Part shown: positions 27,513 through 36,995 of the stretch, piece by piece
Position numbering within the stretch: position 1 is the stretch's first letter
Layout of the letters: every line of letters starts with the position of its first letter
Origin: Geomicrobium sp. JCM 19038
GTDB lineage: Bacteria; Bacillota; Bacilli; Bacillales; Marinococcaceae
DNA length: 64,000 nt
Direction: 5' to 3'
NCBI RefSeq assembly: GCF_000698125.1
Contig: NZ_BAXA01000011.1
Coordinates: 79,359-143,358, forward strand
The notes under the pieces: model-generated
What the model was told of the DNA's origin: nothing
Database searches by the model: none
What the model saw: the letters and a program-made list of their open reading frames with translations, nothing else
Program-made: the position numbers and the translations under genes

Positions 27513-27552
27513 GCAATATTACTTTGACACAAATAGTAATATTGCATATAAT
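27513..27552 (+). promoter_or_regulatory. Consensus sigma-A promoter with PadR-type operator
   Basis: -35 TTGACA (27524-27529) and -10 TATAAT (27547-27552) have a 17-base spacer, a perfect sigma-A promoter. A perfect 11-bp inverted repeat, GCAATATTACT (27513-27523) and AGTAATATTGC (27535-27545), brackets the -35. Position and symmetry indicate autorepression by the PadR-like protein encoded next. Confidence 0.75.
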
Positions 27553-27572
27553 GTATTTTAGGAGGTGAGGTT

Positions 27573-27917
27573 ATGTCTGGAATTTCTACTGATTTGATCC
27601 GAGGACATACGGTCACAATTATTCTAAATATACTTCGTCAAGGAGATAGCTATGGCTATGACATTTATAAGAAGATCATTCAATTGAGTGACGATCAATA
27701 CGAGCTCAAAGAAGCTACGCTTTACACGGCCTTTCGTCGACTTGAGAAAGAAGAGTTGATCACGTCTTATTGGGGTGATGAAACGCAAGGTGGACGAAGG
27801 AAGTATTATCGTATAACACCAGAAGGAGAAGAGCGATATGAACAAAATCGACAAGATTGGGATTTTGCAAAAGAAGTCATCAATCAACTTATTAAAGGAG
27901 AGATTTTACATGACTGA
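27573..27917 (+). CDS. PadR-family transcriptional repressor
   Basis: 114 residues. The winged helix shows NILRQGDSYGYDIYKKI, ATLYTAFRRLEKEELITSYW and the wing GGRRKYYRITPEG, all PadR hallmarks. GGAGGTGAGG precedes the ATG. It overlaps the following membrane protein gene by 8 bases, the common PadR plus HAAS-domain membrane protein arrangement of Firmicutes. It probably represses its own operon through the repeat over its promoter. Confidence 0.9.
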   Translation: MSGISTDLIRGHTVTIILNILRQGDSYGYDIYKKIIQLSDDQYELKEATLYTAFRRLEKEELITSYWGDETQGGRRKYYRITPEGEERYEQNRQDWDFAKEVINQLIKGEILHD

Positions 27918-28560
27918 TGCGTTGGATAGAAAGATTGAGACGTACATCAATCATCTATTTAAAAATGTTGGAAGTAGTCAAGAAGCCTTTGAAATGAAAG
28001 AAGAATTGTTTTCCAACATGAAGGAGAAGATAAGTGACTACAAGTCACGTGGTCTAGAAGAAGATCAAGCGTTTAAGGAAGCGAAAGCATCACTTGGAGA
28101 TTTAAGCGGTCTAATTGAAGATTTGCAACGATCTTCACAAGAAGAAGCGAAACACAACATGTATTCATCAAAGTCTGCGCGAATTTCAAAAGTAGGCATT
28201 GTCGCTTCTGCAGTCCTCATTTTATTCGGTACACTAACGTCGTTAATGCTCGTGTTTATGGATCTTGAGTCTGTCTCTGTCGTTGGACCGAACATCTTTA
28301 CAGTTTCAGGTGGCGCGCTTCTCGTTTACAGCATACTAACGATTGAGACTACGAAAAGATATGCCATGCATCAAGGTCGTGCAGCGCTCTATGCTTTAGC
28401 AATTGGTACGATGTTGTTCGCGGTATTTGTTGGTTTCTCTGCAGGTGCTGCAACTGGAGAAATGTTCATTGCTATTTCTTCACTTATGGTTTTCTTGATC
28501 GCTGGTTTTGCTTTGTGGCTCGGTCTTTTACTATCAGGAAGGTCACGGAAGAAAAAATAA
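27910..28560 (+). CDS. HAAS/permease-prefix-type membrane protein, PadR-linked
   Basis: 216 residues from ATG 27910 (AAAGGAGAG upstream). The N-terminal 75 residues form a helical domain, RKIETYINHLFKNVG through KASLGDLSGLI, that looks like the HAAS or permease-prefix domain often paired with PadR regulators. Four membrane helices follow, ending in RSRKKK. It may sense envelope stress or act with a transporter. No known specific role. Confidence 0.75.
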   Translation: MTDALDRKIETYINHLFKNVGSSQEAFEMKEELFSNMKEKISDYKSRGLEEDQAFKEAKASLGDLSGLIEDLQRSSQEEAKHNMYSSKSARISKVGIVASAVLILFGTLTSLMLVFMDLESVSVVGPNIFTVSGGALLVYSILTIETTKRYAMHQGRAALYALAIGTMLFAVFVGFSAGAATGEMFIAISSLMVFLIAGFALWLGLLLSGRSRKKK

Positions 28561-28572
28561 GGGGTAGGTACG

Positions 28573-29748
28573 ATGCTTTCATTTTCTCATCAAAGCTCTA
28601 CGAAACTAATCGTTGGGACCGACTCAGTTGAACGAGTAGGAAAAGAAATTCGTCAAGTTGGTGGTACGCGAGTTCTGCTTCATTACGGAAGCGATCGCAT
28701 TAAACAAAATGGATTGTATGATCAAATCACCCAGTGGTTACAACGTGAGGGAATTTCCTATGTTGCACTTGGCGGTGTGAAACCAAATCCGATCCGCTCG
28801 CTTGTTCTCGATGGCATTGAGCTTTGTCGGGAGGAAAACGTAGATTTCATTCTTGCTGTCGGCGGCGGAAGTGTCATAGATTCAGCTAAGGCAATTGCAG
28901 TGGGCGTGGAGTATGAAGGTGACGTATGGGACTTCTTTAGTGACCAAGCGTCTGTGACGAAGGCGCTTCCGATCGGCGCCTTCGTCACGTTACCTGCATC
29001 GGGTTCTGAAGCGAGTGCGGATTGTGTTCTCACTCACGATACATTAGCGTTAAAGCGAGATATGGAGAGCAATGACTACATTCGCCCACAGTTTGCACTT
29101 TTAAACCCTGATTTTACGAACAGTTTGAGTAAGAAACAACTTGCGATCGCCTGCACAGATATTTTTTCACATGTGTTTGAACGGTATTTTTCACAGCTTG
29201 AGCCCTTACCCTTTGTGCGAGAATGGCAAGAAGCGACGTTGCGATCTATTGTTTCTGTAGCAAAAGAATTAGTTGAAGGTAAAGACGGCGAGAGGACGCG
29301 TACGGAAATGATGCTACTTGCTACGGTGGCTCACAATGATTGGTTAAGCTTAGGTGGGATTGAAGGGGATTGGTCAAGCCATGCCATTGAACATGAACTC
29401 AGCGGCAAATACGCGGATCTTCCTCACGGTACGGGGCTTGCGGTCGTGATGCCTGCATGGATGAAATATGTGTACAAAAGAAACCCGGAGCGGTTTGCAA
29501 CATTTGCTCATAACGTGTTCTCGGTTACAGCAACTTCAGATGCTACAGTAGATGCCTACGAAGGAATTAAGCAAGTAGAGGCGTTTCTTACGACGATTGG
29601 AATGCCGACAAGCTTACAAGCTGCTAATCTTCCTGCAGGAGGATTTGAAGAAATGGCGAAAAACGCCACTTTATATGGTCCGATCGGTGACCTAGAACAA
29701 TTATATGATAAAGATATCATACAGATCCTAACCCTTGCACAGAAATAG
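28573..29748 (+). CDS. Iron-containing alcohol dehydrogenase (YugJ/BdhA-like)
   Basis: 391 residues of the group III metal-dependent family: GGGSVIDSAKAIA (NAD-binding), TLPASGSEAS, then metal ligands in ACTDIFSHVFERY, SSHAIEHELSG and LPHGTGLAVVMPAWM. The closest style is the NADH-dependent butanol dehydrogenase/YugJ group that reduces aldehydes. It starts 13 bases after the membrane protein gene and may be co-transcribed with the PadR operon. Confidence 0.88.
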   Translation: MLSFSHQSSTKLIVGTDSVERVGKEIRQVGGTRVLLHYGSDRIKQNGLYDQITQWLQREGISYVALGGVKPNPIRSLVLDGIELCREENVDFILAVGGGSVIDSAKAIAVGVEYEGDVWDFFSDQASVTKALPIGAFVTLPASGSEASADCVLTHDTLALKRDMESNDYIRPQFALLNPDFTNSLSKKQLAIACTDIFSHVFERYFSQLEPLPFVREWQEATLRSIVSVAKELVEGKDGERTRTEMMLLATVAHNDWLSLGGIEGDWSSHAIEHELSGKYADLPHGTGLAVVMPAWMKYVYKRNPERFATFAHNVFSVTATSDATVDAYEGIKQVEAFLTTIGMPTSLQAANLPAGGFEEMAKNATLYGPIGDLEQLYDKDIIQILTLAQK

Positions 29749-29775
29749 CCATTCCACAATTGGAATGGCTATTTT
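29747..29775. terminator. Bidirectional terminator
   Basis: AGCCATTCC / GGAATGGCT perfect stem (29747-29770) followed by ATTTTT, between convergent genes. It includes part of the dehydrogenase stop codon. Confidence 0.8.
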
Positions 29776-29778
29776 TCA

Positions 29779-30819
29779 TTAATGTTCAGGTTGATTTGCA
29801 TGGGGATCACGATCTTCAAGCAACGGAAAATCGAGAATTTCTTGATTGCCTTCATCAACAAGCCTTGCATTGGTCGCATTAAAGTCGAGTGCGGTTAGAA
29901 ATACGGCATATTCAAATGCTTGTTGTTGTTCCTCATCCCACTCACTCTCATCGGTAATTGAATAATGAAGTTGTGCTTTACCGTCGTCTTCAATCCAAGC
30001 GTCATGCAATTCAATAACGTCTGGAATTGGTGATTCGTAGTAAGCGCCACCCTCAAACGCTTGCAGTTCATGAAGCACTTCTTCGAAATCATCACTTAGG
30101 ATTGTGTGGTCTGTTGATCTTGTGGGGATTAGAGGGTTCTCATAGTCACTATCAAGTGAAATGCTAGGTCGATAATAACCAACCCCATCGTCCAGTACAA
30201 CAGGTACTTCGGATAGTTCATCAAGGGGATTTATCATAACGCCAAGTTCGTCTCCAGCGTAGAAGTTCATCTGCTTAGCACCAAACCCATCACTTATGAC
30301 GTGTAGCATATTCGTAAAAACTAAGCTTTCAGTCGAAGCCATGCTAATACTACCATCAGGAAAGTCTTCGGGGAATGTAAAGTGAATGACGTTGTTATCA
30401 TCGATTTCAACGTTCGTCAAGTGTTCTGTAATGTGATCTTGAGTAGTGTCACTCGATTGGAATGAATGAGACAGACGGTGTTCAAGATCTGATGCAGATA
30501 CAGTAATCGCTACGACTGGAATTACACCGTGTTCTTCATCGATAAGCTCATTATAATTAAGCATGATATTTTCTGTAAAAAACAATTCGTCATGTTCTAC
30601 AGTTTCTTCCTCAGCCACATCGTCCGTTGTCGATGTATCTTCATTATCTTCCTCAGGGGCCGCGTCGACTGTCTCTTCTTTTACTGGCTCGGGGTCTTCA
30701 TCACTTGCTTCTGTAGTTTCAACAGGATCTGTTGTTGTGTCGTTCATTTCTGAACTGTCGCAAGCCATCGTTAGAAGGAAAGGTAAAGTCGGAACAAAAG
30801 CCATGATTTTCTTGTTCAA
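29779..30819 (-). CDS. Acidic lipoprotein with GerMN-like domains
   Basis: 346 residues, probably from TTG with AGAGGGA upstream. The signal ends FLLTMACDSS (lipobox), then a 50-residue Asp/Glu/Thr linker. Two similar modules follow, each with a strand then a helix then a strand (FTNMLHVISDGFGAKQMNFYAGDE; FEYAVFLTALDFNATNARLV), reminiscent of the GerMN sporulation/germination fold. It is strongly acidic. The family assignment is tentative and the function unknown. Confidence 0.55.
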   Translation of the reverse strand: MNKKIMAFVPTLPFLLTMACDSSEMNDTTTDPVETTEASDEDPEPVKEETVDAAPEEDNEDTSTTDDVAEEETVEHDELFFTENIMLNYNELIDEEHGVIPVVAITVSASDLEHRLSHSFQSSDTTQDHITEHLTNVEIDDNNVIHFTFPEDFPDGSISMASTESLVFTNMLHVISDGFGAKQMNFYAGDELGVMINPLDELSEVPVVLDDGVGYYRPSISLDSDYENPLIPTRSTDHTILSDDFEEVLHELQAFEGGAYYESPIPDVIELHDAWIEDDGKAQLHYSITDESEWDEEQQQAFEYAVFLTALDFNATNARLVDEGNQEILDFPLLEDRDPHANQPEH

Positions 30820-30940
30820 AATCTTCCCTCTTTTCTACTCGTTTACTCATCGATTCCCTTTGGATTCAACCGATAAACGCAATCCCTTGATTTGTGATAC
30901 GATACGGGAAACGATTCGTAACGAAAGAGGGATCTAAGCG

Positions 30941-32374
30941 ATGTGGAAGTTCGACCATAGTTATTTGCAGTTACCAGAAACGTTCTATTCTAAGGTAGAG
31001 GAAACACCAGTCCAGTCCCCTAAGATGTTTATGTGGAATGATGAATTAGCGAAAGAGATCGGTCTCGATGACCTTCATGAACAAGAAAAGGTCGATGTTT
31101 TTTCAGGAAGCGAGCTACCGGAGTCATCAGCAAAGATTGCCCAAGCATACGCAGGTCACCAATTTGGCAATTTCACCATGCTCGGAGATGGTCGTGCGCT
31201 GCTGATCGGTGAACAACAAAAACCGAATGGTGAGCGCGTTGACATTCAGTTAAAAGGTTCCGGACGTACGCCATATTCTAGAAGTGGCGATGGACGTGCC
31301 GCTTTAAAACCGATGCTTCGAGAATATGTGATCAGCGAAGCGATGCACGGCCTAGGAATCCCAACGACAAGAAGTTTGGCTGTTGTTACAACAGGTGAGC
31401 TCGTCCATCGAGAGACCGCGTTACAAGGTGCCATTTTAACCCGCGTTGCGAGTAGTCATTTACGTGTCGGTACGTTTGAGTATGCCCGAGCGCTAAAAGA
31501 CGATTCAATGCTAAAAGATCTTGCAGACTATGCGATTCAACGTCATACCCCGCAATTTCAAAATGAGGACAACCGTTATGCCTATTTTCTTGACGAAGTG
31601 ATTAAGCGTCAAGCGAAGCTCGTTAGCCAGTGGCAACTCGTCGGCTTTATTCACGGTGTCATGAACACAGACAATATGACAATTAGTGGAGAAACGATTG
31701 ATTATGGCCCATGTGCATTCATGGATACGTACGACCCAAGAACGGTGTTTAGTTCAATAGACAAAGACGCACGTTATGCTTACAGCAATCAACCATACAT
31801 GGCAAATTGGAATTTGGCTCGTCTTGCAGAGGCGTTAGTTCCCCTTTTAAGTGATTCACAGCAAGAAGGTGTTGAGATCGCACAAGAAGCCATTGGCCGT
31901 TTCAAAGACTTGTATCAGATTGAAATGCTTCAAGGTATGCGTTCGAAGCTTGGGCTAATGAGTGAGGAAAGTGGAGACGGTGAGCTTATTGGAGAACTGC
32001 TGTCGCAAATGGAACAACGTAAGACGGACTTTACGAATACGTTCCGTGCGTTAACATTACGAGAGTGGGCTGAAACAGGCTTATATGGGACGAAGCATTT
32101 TGATGATTGGCTTGAGAATTATGAAGCGCGTCTCTCACGTCAAGAAGCGACTAAAGAAGAAGTCATGTCACAAATGAAACGAGTCAACCCAGCGATTATT
32201 CCGAGAAACCATATTGTAGAAGATGTGTTACGTCATGCAAATCAGGGGGATTCATCACACCTCATTCAATTTGTTGAGGCGCTAAAGAATCCGTACTCTT
32301 ATTCAAGTGATCACAATCTGTACACAAAAACGCCAGAAGGTCATCAGCCGTATACAACGTACTGTGGGACGTGA
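30941..32374 (+). CDS. selO: SelO/YdiU protein adenylyltransferase
   Basis: 477 residues, a normal length for SelO. Typical pieces are AQAYAGHQFGNFTMLGDGRA, DIQLKGSGRTPYSRSGDGRA, SEAMHGLGIPTTRSLAV, GFIHGVMNTDNM (the catalytic Asp region) and DYGPCAFMD. SelO is a pseudokinase-fold enzyme that AMPylates redox proteins during oxidative stress. It stands alone between an opposed lipoprotein gene and a terminator. Confidence 0.93.
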   Translation: MWKFDHSYLQLPETFYSKVEETPVQSPKMFMWNDELAKEIGLDDLHEQEKVDVFSGSELPESSAKIAQAYAGHQFGNFTMLGDGRALLIGEQQKPNGERVDIQLKGSGRTPYSRSGDGRAALKPMLREYVISEAMHGLGIPTTRSLAVVTTGELVHRETALQGAILTRVASSHLRVGTFEYARALKDDSMLKDLADYAIQRHTPQFQNEDNRYAYFLDEVIKRQAKLVSQWQLVGFIHGVMNTDNMTISGETIDYGPCAFMDTYDPRTVFSSIDKDARYAYSNQPYMANWNLARLAEALVPLLSDSQQEGVEIAQEAIGRFKDLYQIEMLQGMRSKLGLMSEESGDGELIGELLSQMEQRKTDFTNTFRALTLREWAETGLYGTKHFDDWLENYEARLSRQEATKEEVMSQMKRVNPAIIPRNHIVEDVLRHANQGDSSHLIQFVEALKNPYSYSSDHNLYTKTPEGHQPYTTYCGT

Positions 32375-32381
32375 ATTTGAG

Positions 32382-32416
32382 CAGGGTAGATGAGTTCACT
32401 CATCTATCCCTGTTTT
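32382..32416 (+). terminator. Terminator of selO
   Basis: CAGGGTAGATGAG / CTCATCTATCCCTG stem with one bulged base, followed by TTTT. Confidence 0.75.
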
Positions 32417-32471
32417 GTGATGCGTGTTATGATGTTCGTCTGTATATGTTAAGTGAACAGGGGATTTGACA

Positions 32472-34578
32472 ATGAACTTTTACTCGCAATTACGAGCGAA
32501 TCAACATTACAATAACGAACTTGAACAAGTCATCTTTCGTACGTATCATAAGTTAGCTTCAGAAGCGACATCTTCAAATCGACCAGGTATGCTACTTGGA
32601 AACATTCAATCTGGGAAAACGAGAGCATTTATCGGTGTAATTGGTGTAGCATTTGATCGGGATTACGATCTAGCAATTGTATTAACAAAGTCATCAAATG
32701 CTTTGCTAAAACAGACGTGTCAACGGTTAATGAGCGAATTTCATAATCCGATTGAAAACGACCAAGCGAGAGTGTACGACATTATGAAGCTACCAAATCG
32801 CATTCGAAAATATGAGCGCAATCAAAAACTCATGCTCGTCGTAAAAAAGGAAACGAAGAATTTAGACCGATTACATGAGCTGTTTTTTGAGACGCATCCA
32901 GAACTCAAAGATAAACGTATTTTATTTATTGATGATGAAGCAGATTATGCAAGTGTTTCATATCATCATAATCAAGCTTCTAACATTACGGAATTACGAG
33001 TCATCTCATCGAAACTTGATCAACTTCGAAAGGGTTTATCGTATTCTTCTTATTTACAAGTAACTGCCACGCCGTACTCGTTGTACTTGCAGCCTGAGGA
33101 CCGTACGGTTCATGAACAAAAGAGTTACCTCCCTATTCGTCCAGCGTTTACTGAGATTGTGCCGATTCATGATCAGTATGTTGGCAGTAAAACGTATTTT
33201 GATAGCGAATTATCAAACACGTTATTCTGGCCAGTCAATGAACAAGAAATAGAAGTCCTAAAAAAACAAGACCGTAGGCGCGTGAAGGAAACGACGCTGT
33301 TAACGGCGGGTAATGTGAAAGGACTGCGTCATGCGTTTATTAATTTCATCACCGCAGCTGCAGTTCGGTGGGAACAACAGCGCCACGCCAATGAGCGTTG
33401 GAAGAAGTATTCGTTTCTAATTCACACAGACCGTGGGAAAAAAGCGCATGAGTGGCAGGCGGACGTTGTCATAAAGATGGAAGAACAATTTCGACAGCTG
33501 ATGCACGGTGATGAGTTGGCATTTCAGAAAATCGTGCAAGAGTCATATGAACATGTGATTCAATCGACGACACGTTTTAAGCTACCTTTGAGCACGTGTA
33601 CGAGTGTGTGAAAAAAGCTTTAAATGATGAGCATCTCGTAACGGAGGTCGTGAACTCAGAACAAGATGTGGAGAATTTGCTCAATCAGCAAGGTGAATTG
33701 CGGTTGCATGCACCACTTAATATATTCATAGGTGGTCAAATTCTTGATCGTGGAATCACTGTTCACAACGTCATTGGGTTTTATTACGGTCGAAATCCGA
33801 GGAATTTTCAACAAGATACGGTGATGCAGCATTCAAGAATGTACGGTGCAAGAGCAATCGACGACGTTGTTGTAACAAGGTTTTATACGACGCAAAAAAT
33901 CTACAACGTGATGAAGCGGATGCATGAATTTGATTCTGAGTTACGCAGGTCACTTTCTAAAGAAGGGGAAGACCAGCAAGTCGTCTTTATAGAAAAAGCT
34001 GAGAACGAAGACTGATTCCTTGCAGCCCGAACAAGTTATTGCTTTCTGAATTACAAACGTTGACACCTCATAAGCGGATTTTGCCGACAGGCTTTCAAAC
34101 GGATTATCGTACGAAGATTATTCCGCACGTAAAACGAATCGATCGGTTGTTGCTTCCTTTTGAGGATAGGCAGATTGGAAAGCTTTCGCTTTCTGCCGTC
34201 TCTAACATTTTTGATTTGATCAGTGAAACGCTCGTCATGGATGAAGGCTATTCTTTTCACGTTGATGATGTAAAGGCGATGATGGCGTATGCGGCAAAGA
34301 AAGACTTTGCTCACATTGTTGTAAAAACGAATCGAAACATCCGACGACTCACAAAAACAGGAGTATACGAGACATCACCGGACACAGCGAGCACAAAGAG
34401 CAGTGAATTAAGGGTTGCTCGTCAGTTAGCGAAAACAACACCAGCGATTATTTTCTTGCGTCAAAATGGAAAGGAAGAACACGGATGGAGTGGTACGCCA
34501 TTTTGGTGGCCAATTATTGTTTTGCCGAGCACGATGACATCAACGATCTACGCTAATAAAACGATCCAGACTCGTTAG
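32472..34578 (+). CDS. Stand-alone Z1-domain helicase-like ATPase (two frame breaks)
   Basis: About 702 residues after correction. Z1 (PF10593) features: Walker A GNIQSGKT (43-50), LFIDDEADYAS (152-161), YLQVTATPYSLYL (near 200), GGQILDRGITVHNVIG with QHSRMYGAR for the second motor lobe, RLIPCSPNK, and a C-terminal FWWPIIVLP. Breaks near 33588 (TTT for TTTT) and 34008 (G for GG) split it; correction restores LPFEHVYECVKKAL and ENGRLIPCSPNK. Z1 proteins usually occur with MORC ATPases, methylases or restriction endonucleases in restriction-like systems, but none of these is adjacent. The start was chosen from AGGGGA before ATG 32472. Confidence 0.82.
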
Positions 34579-34594
34579 AGTTTGGATCGTTTTA
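34558..34594 (+). terminator. Terminator after the Z1 gene
   Basis: AAACGATCCA ... TGGATCGTTTTA stem with inner ACTC/GAGT pairing, overlapping the end of the Z1 gene. Confidence 0.75.
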
Positions 34595-34656
34595 TGTTCA
34601 ATTGAATGGCAGTTATTTCTTCGGGCAAGCTATTCATAGACAAGGAGGTTCATGTC

Positions 34657-35620
34657 ATGACACTCGTACGCCTAGGGTATGTAGCGATGAGTCAAGAACT
34701 CACGAACGCGTCACCTTCTCAAACGATGACGTTTAAGCAGTTTCAATCAATTGATCACCGTGATGCAGCAATTCGAAAATTAGAGCGAATTGCGTTATCG
34801 AATTTAGACAATACGTTGCGCATTTTAAAGCACAATAGAGCTTCTGATATTTCATTTTACCGATTAACGTCTAGGCTTATTCCACTTGCGAATCATGAAG
34901 AATTGCTTGATTGGAAATACATGCGTCCTCTTCGTGACAAACTTAGAGAGGTTGGTAAATACATTCATGAACATCAAATGCGCGTGGACTTTCATCCTGA
35001 TCATTTCGTGCTTTTGAATTCTCAAAAGAAGGAGATCTTTAAAGCTTCCCTTAAAACGCTCGGAATGCATTACAAGTTACTAATAGATGAACATTGACCC
35101 TACTCATCGATGTGTGATGCATGTGGGTGGTCTATACAAAGAAAAAGATCGTGCATTAGAACGGTTTATAGATAATTGGGGCGATGTGCCGTCTTCGTTA
35201 CAGCAGATGATTATGCTAGAAAATGATGATAAATCGTTTACGTTAACTGATACGCTATATCTCTGTGAAAAACTACAAATTCCACTCGTATTTGATTACC
35301 ATCACCATCTTGCTAATCATCATGATGAGCGTTGGGAAGATCATTGGGAGCGTGTTCTTTCGACGTGGGAGATGTCGCCTTTACCAGTGAAAATGCACAT
35401 ATCAAGTCCAAAAAGTGAGGAACAATTCCGAGCACATCATGATTTTGTGCAACCTGACCTATTTTTCGAGTTTTTACATACGATTAAAGGAACTGTAAAG
35501 CAAATTGACTGCATGATTGAAGCAAAACAAAAAGACAGTGCCTTGTTTACGTTAATGAATCATCTCAAACTAAGAGATGATGTGGAAGTTATCGATGGCG
35601 CAAGCTTTAGAATGTTATGA
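34657..35620 (+). CDS. uvsE: UV-damage endonuclease UvsE (one frame break)
   Basis: About 321 residues starting MTLVRLGYVAMSQEL after AAGGAGG. UVDE family pieces: FYRLTSRLIPLANHEE, HQMRVDFHPDHFVLLN, HVGGLYKEKDRALERF, LENDDKSFTLTDTL and PLVFDYHHHLANHH (metal-binding His cluster). The TIM-barrel enzyme nicks DNA 5' of UV photoproducts. The frame shifts near 35085 (one base extra or two missing) between NYKLLI-type and MNIDPTHRC segments. It follows the Z1 gene but a terminator separates them. Confidence 0.85.
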
Positions 35621-35627
35621 CTTTTTG

Positions 35628-35655
35628 TTGACAGCGTCCTTCTTAATTATATAAC
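35628..35655 (+). promoter_or_regulatory. Sigma-A promoter of the PaaD-like gene
   Basis: -35 TTGACA (35628-35633) and -10 TATAAC (35650-35655) with a 16-base spacer, upstream of the GTG start at 35709. Confidence 0.5.
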
Positions 35656-35708
35656 ATAATAGAAGAAGCCGTTTTGAGATCATGATATTGTAAGGTGGTG
35701 CAATCATT

Positions 35709-36218
35709 GTGAGTTCTACTCGTGAAGAAGAAGTGATGAAGGTTTTAGGTACGGTTGATGATCCGGAGCTTGCAGGAGTACGAATTCGAGATTTGGGCAT
35801 GGTCCATGAAGTTGCCGTTTGCGGTGAAGATGTACGCGTCATTCTCGTGCCAACATTTGTCGGGTGCCCTGCGCTCACGATTATTGAGAAGAACGTCAAA
35901 GAAGCGTTATGCACATTACCTTGGATCGCATCGTGTGACGTATCATTTTCATTCGAAACGATGTGGTCAACCGAACAATTAACAGATGAAGGAAAAGAAA
36001 ACTTGAAGAAAAATGGGATTGCGCCTCCTCCAACGGATTATGTGGAAGGCGAAGAATGGCACGTCGATTGTCCTTACTGTGATTCCTCATATGTTTCGAT
36101 GGATAACGTATTTGGTCCGACTGCTTGTCGGTCAATTTTATATTGTCGCAGTTGTCGGAATCCATTTGAAGCGATGAAGCCTGTTGTCCCTTTTGCGTTA
36201 AACAATGCTCTTTCATAA
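35709..36218 (+). CDS. PaaD-like DUF59/MIP18 iron-sulfur maturation protein
   Basis: 169 residues from GTG 35709 (AAGGTGGTG upstream). The N-terminal 95 residues form the DUF59/MIP18 fold (DDPELAGVRIRDLGMV; VPTFVGCPALTIIE). The C-terminal zinc-ribbon-like part has CPYC ... FGPTACRSILYCRSCRNPF, as in PaaD of the phenylacetyl-CoA epoxidase cluster. PaaD helps mature the diiron PaaA subunit. paaABCE are not in the window, so this copy is either an orphan or serves a different diiron or Fe-S client. Confidence 0.8.
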   Translation: MSSTREEEVMKVLGTVDDPELAGVRIRDLGMVHEVAVCGEDVRVILVPTFVGCPALTIIEKNVKEALCTLPWIASCDVSFSFETMWSTEQLTDEGKENLKKNGIAPPPTDYVEGEEWHVDCPYCDSSYVSMDNVFGPTACRSILYCRSCRNPFEAMKPVVPFALNNALS

Positions 36219-36236
36219 GAAAGGGCTTTTTTTATT
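36205..36236 (+). terminator. Terminator of the PaaD-like gene
   Basis: GCTCTTTC / GAAAGGGC stem around the stop codon, followed by seven T. Confidence 0.65.
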
Positions 36237-36293
36237 CCCTTTTTGTCTGCATGTAGTACACTAAATCACAACGATGATTAAGGGGAGAACGTG

Positions 36294-36842
36294 ATGGAAT
36301 ATCTTGATGTATTTGATAAGAATTACAAGCATATCGGAGTTGAAGAACGAACGAAAGTTCATCAAAACGGGCTCTGGCATCATACGTTTCACTGTTGGTT
36401 GATTAAGAAAGAACACGATGAGACATACGTTCTTTTTCAAAAACGTTCGAATACAAAAGAAGACTATCCGGATTTGTTTGATATTAGCGCAGCTGGCCAT
36501 CTCGAAGCAGGGGAAACGCCAAATGATGGGGTACGAGAAGTTGAAGAAGAATTAGGTTTGTCGTTCGCAATAGAAGAACTAGATTTTCTAGGTGTGATTC
36601 CTGTTGAAGCTTCGATGGGGATCGGAAAGTTCGATCGAGAGTATTGTTACACGTATAGCAAATTAGTTGATGACCAGTTGTTTAATCAACTTAAGTTAGA
36701 TACTAAGGAAGTTGAGTCGGTTTCATGGTTTTCCTTAAAAGAATGTAAACATCTCTTATGTGACAACGAGATTGACCCTCGTTTCGTTCCGCATCCAAAA
36801 GCTTACTATCAAAAAGTGATCGATGCGCTTTCTAAGATGTAA
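36294..36842 (+). CDS. Nudix hydrolase
   Basis: 182 residues. A complete Nudix box, GHLEAGETPNDGVREVEEEL plus GL (about residues 64-86), fits GX5EX7REUXEEXGU. The N-terminal MEYLDVFDKNYKHIG and WHHTFHCWLI resemble the YfcD/isopentenyl-diphosphate-isomerase-like branch. Substrate not predictable. AGGGGAGAA precedes GTG 36291 and ATG 36294; I prefer the ATG. Monocistronic. Confidence 0.87.
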   Translation: MEYLDVFDKNYKHIGVEERTKVHQNGLWHHTFHCWLIKKEHDETYVLFQKRSNTKEDYPDLFDISAAGHLEAGETPNDGVREVEEELGLSFAIEELDFLGVIPVEASMGIGKFDREYCYTYSKLVDDQLFNQLKLDTKEVESVSWFSLKECKHLLCDNEIDPRFVPHPKAYYQKVIDALSKM

Positions 36843-36995
36843 TGATCATTAGGGCGCACATCGTCATCAGATTACAGAATTGACAGTTTTTTTCAGCGTG
36901 CTATACTTGTTCCAAAAGACACGTTAGCGCTTCGTCGTAGTGCATAATTGATGATCGACTGTAACGTCGTGCCAATGGATTTGCCGGGGGACATC

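Noticed and set aside
30563..30937. Serine-rich open frame antisense to the acidic lipoprotein gene
   Set aside because: It is the mirror of the Glu/Asp/Thr-rich linker; no ribosome site and low-complexity composition.
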